From: Deltaproteobacteria bacterium
GTDB lineage: Bacteria; Desulfobacterota; Desulfobacteria; Desulfobacterales; SURF-7
Direction of reading: 5' to 3'
DNA length: 7,899 bases
Assembly: GCA_019307665.1 (NCBI GenBank)
Contig: JAFDJC010000176.1
Span: forward strand, 1 to 7,899
This document shows positions 7,035 through 7,899 of this stretch, in pieces (position 1 is the stretch's first letter; every line of letters begins with the position of its first letter). A program made the translations under genes and the position numbers. Below the pieces are notes generated by a model. The model made no database searches, was not told the DNA's origin, and saw only the letters and a program-made list of their open reading frames with translations.

Positions 7035-7048
7035 GCGTGATTGTGGAT

Positions 7049-7172
7049 GCCCAACGCCAATGATGAGCAGTGCCCGAAAATAAGCGGCATCGGTCAATGC
7101 CTTAAATATATTAACGCAAACATCTTCCAAAACGCCATAGCTTTAGGCACCTGCTCAATCATTTTGTTATGA
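7049..7172 (-). mobile_element. Integron attC recombination site, long type (end of the antitoxin-toxin cassette)
   Basis: The site is 124 bp. On the minus strand it opens with TCATAAC (7172-7166), overlapping the TAA stop of the toxin gene, and closes with GGCGTTGGGC, containing a perfect GTTRRRY core (7055-7049). On the + strand ATGATGAGCAGTGCC (7060-7074) pairs with 7146-7162 over 15 base pairs. Only two bases are left out, A7158 (or A7157) and C7150, both on the same arm and eight apart. That arrangement, just inside the two core boxes, is the known attC signature read by integron integrases on the folded bottom strand. The middle 71 bases form a variable terminal region and hold no gene. 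The opening TCATAACAAA resembles the TTATAACAAA of long Vibrio-type attC sites. The outer unpaired base is A rather than the common G. Confidence 0.85.
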
Positions 7173-7463
7173 CATAATTTCATTGATGGGTAATATTTGC
7201 TTGCCATGGCGTACCGTAAGAATAGATATTTGTTTCTTGTCGATACGATAAATAATTCGGTAATTCCCGTAAATGAGCTCTCTGAATTGGTTATTATTGA
7301 TTTCAGGTACAATTCGTCCGATTTCAGGAGATGATTCTAGTTGCTCAACTTTTGAAAACATCGTGTTAATCCATTTTTCTGCAGCGGATGATTTGTCTTT
7401 GGCTATATAATCAGCTATTTCAGAAACTTTATCTATAGCTAATGGGGACCAGATTATTCTCAT
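7167..7463 (-). CDS. RelE/ParE family toxin
   Basis: A 98-residue toxin of the RelE/ParE superfamily, partner of the Phd/YefM-type antitoxin just upstream. Family marks are the opening IIWSPLAIDKVSEIADYIA helix pair, IGRIVPE, RELIYGNYRIIYRI, and VRHGKQILP at the end. Members either cut mRNA at the ribosome (RelE) or poison DNA gyrase (ParE). The G-R-x-V-P-E and RELIxGNYRIIYR pattern leans to the ParE-like side, but the target cannot be decided from sequence. Its ATG overlaps the antitoxin stop (ATGA at 7463-7460), so translation is probably coupled. Its stop codon lies inside the attC site, showing how tightly the cassette is packed. Confidence 0.88.
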   Translation of the reverse strand: MRIIWSPLAIDKVSEIADYIAKDKSSAAEKWINTMFSKVEQLESSPEIGRIVPEINNNQFRELIYGNYRIIYRIDKKQISILTVRHGKQILPINEIMS

Positions 7464-7741
7464 TTCAGGACTCGCTTTAATACTTTTTCTTTAGCATCCT
7501 CATGACCTATCCCTTCCCCTTTTTCGAGCTGGCTTATCGATGTCTGGATATCTGTTAGAAGCTCAATTTTTTCTTGCATTGCTTCATATTCATATGCATC
7601 CAAAAGAACGGCAACACCTTTTCCATGCTGAGTAATTATTACAGGTCTTTTAGTATCGTGGACTTGTTTAATAAAATTTGCGATGCCAGTCCTTACCTCT
7701 GACAGAGGTTTGATATCTTGGTCAATTTTTAGCCTTTGCAT
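7460..7741 (-). CDS. Phd/YefM family antitoxin
   Basis: A 93-residue antitoxin with the Phd/YefM DNA-binding N-terminal domain. It reads MQRLKIDQDIKPLSEVRTGI, then FIKQVHDTKRPVIITQHGKG followed by VAVLLDAYEYEAM. The S-E-x-R, RPVIITQHG and AVLLDxxxYE patterns are classic. The C-terminal third (about residues 55-93) is charged and probably disordered until it wraps the toxin. The frame also opens five codons earlier at 7756, but GAGGTG at 7751-7746 is four bases from the ATG at 7741, so I use that start. It is first in the operon and should repress it, alone and with the toxin, through the GTAC sites in its promoter. Confidence 0.9.
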   Translation of the reverse strand: MQRLKIDQDIKPLSEVRTGIANFIKQVHDTKRPVIITQHGKGVAVLLDAYEYEAMQEKIELLTDIQTSISQLEKGEGIGHEDAKEKVLKRVLK

Positions 7742-7745
7742 ATTA

Positions 7746-7751
7746 CACCTC
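7746..7751 (-). promoter_or_regulatory. Ribosome binding site fixing the antitoxin start
   Basis: Minus-strand GAGGTG sits four bases upstream of the ATG at 7741. The alternative ATG at 7756 would place this site inside the coding region and has no comparable sequence before it. Confidence 0.65.
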
Positions 7752-7769
7752 ACCATTGGTTATTTTTTT

Positions 7770-7797
7770 GTACATTATAGCGTACAATGTTTGGTAC
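7770..7797. promoter_or_regulatory. Candidate antitoxin operator: three GTAC cores at 12-bp spacing
   Basis: GTAC occurs at 7770-7773, 7782-7785 and 7794-7797, each start exactly 12 bp from the last. The first two lie within a TTGTAC-N8-GTACAA inverted repeat enclosing the -10 box. From memory, E. coli YefM binds palindromes with a TGTACA core at a similar spacing, so this is a likely operator for the YefM-like antitoxin. Confidence 0.62.
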
Positions 7798-7803
7798 GTG
7801 CAA
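7774..7803 (-). promoter_or_regulatory. Promoter of the antitoxin-toxin operon
   Basis: Minus-strand -35 TTGCAC (7803-7798), an 18-bp spacer, then a consensus -10 TATAAT (7779-7774). Transcription would begin near 7767, giving a leader of about 25 bases with the GAGGTG ribosome site. The GTAC operator cores overlap the -10 and spacer, so bound antitoxin would block polymerase. Confidence 0.7.
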
Positions 7804-7899
7804 GCTTGTTTTCCGGCATCGTTTTGGCTCACCTGCAAAATCACATACACTAAAACTGAAACACTGAACAAAACATAGAATTAGCCTACCAAACTTAAT

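Larger units (their letters stand above)
6383..7054 (-). mobile_element. Integron gene cassette carrying higBA (672 bp)
   Basis: The cassette runs on the minus strand from the cleavage point in the GTTGGGC core of the right-hand attC (between 7055 and 7054) to the matching position in the left-hand attC (6383). It holds a promoter, higB, higA and its own attC, with almost no spare sequence; this is the standard layout of a toxin-antitoxin cassette. Boundaries assume the usual cut after the G of GTTRRRY. Confidence 0.72.

Noticed and set aside
7094..7312. 72-codon minus-strand open frame over the attC site
   Set aside because: It overlaps the toxin gene in another frame and runs through the attC fold; there is no family resemblance or ribosome site.
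1..7899. CRISPR array, tRNA, rRNA or cobalamin riboswitch
   Set aside because: I saw no regular repeat-spacer pattern, tRNA-like cloverleaf or B12-box. The operon promoter, where a cobalamin riboswitch would lie, is upstream of the window.

Overview
The window joins two unrelated regions. Bases 1-6353 (+ strand) are a tightly packed operon for anaerobic corrinoid (vitamin B12) methyl transfer. Bases about 6377-7899 (- strand) look like the distal end of an integron gene-cassette array made of toxin-antitoxin cassettes. The gene content (a separate corrinoid protein, a ferredoxin-ASKHA corrinoid activator, a homocysteine methyltransferase and an ApbE lipoprotein) suggests an anaerobic bacterium. 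A Desulfobacterota sulfate reducer is my best guess, but that is inference from gene content, not from a marker gene.

Operon, in order: the C-terminal end of a B12-binding corrinoid protein (1-123); a RACo-like reductive activator with a 2Fe-2S domain and an ASKHA ATPase domain (101-1705); a stand-alone protein resembling the MetH reactivation domain with a C-terminal Cys cluster (1698-2411); a hydantoinase/oxoprolinase-family ASKHA protein (2427-4427); a zinc-type homocysteine S-methyltransferase (4455-5324); and an ApbE FAD:protein FMN transferase lipoprotein (5328-6353). Neighbouring genes overlap or lie at most 27 bp apart, so co-transcription is likely. Three pieces match modules of cobalamin-dependent methionine synthase (homocysteine domain, B12 domain, activation domain), each as its own protein. 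The simplest reading is that methyl groups pass from an upstream donor enzyme, outside the window, to the corrinoid protein and then to homocysteine. The RACo-like protein, perhaps with the activation-domain protein, would rescue oxidised Co(II). The role of the HyuA-like protein is unknown.

Cassette region: two attC sites are visible from their folding pattern. One lies at 7049-7172 (124 bp, long type). The other lies at 6377-6434 (58 bp, short type, with a decayed outer core site). Each has paired R and L boxes and two unpaired bases eight nucleotides apart on one arm. Between them is a 672-bp higBA cassette with its own promoter, which probably makes a leaderless higB mRNA. To the right is a second toxin-antitoxin pair, a Phd/YefM antitoxin and a RelE/ParE toxin. 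Its promoter overlaps three GTAC cores spaced exactly 12 bp apart. The cassettes read leftward, so any integron integrase would lie beyond the right edge. The array ends 23 bp from the apbE stop codon. In bases 7804-7899 I see no gene and no clear attC core.
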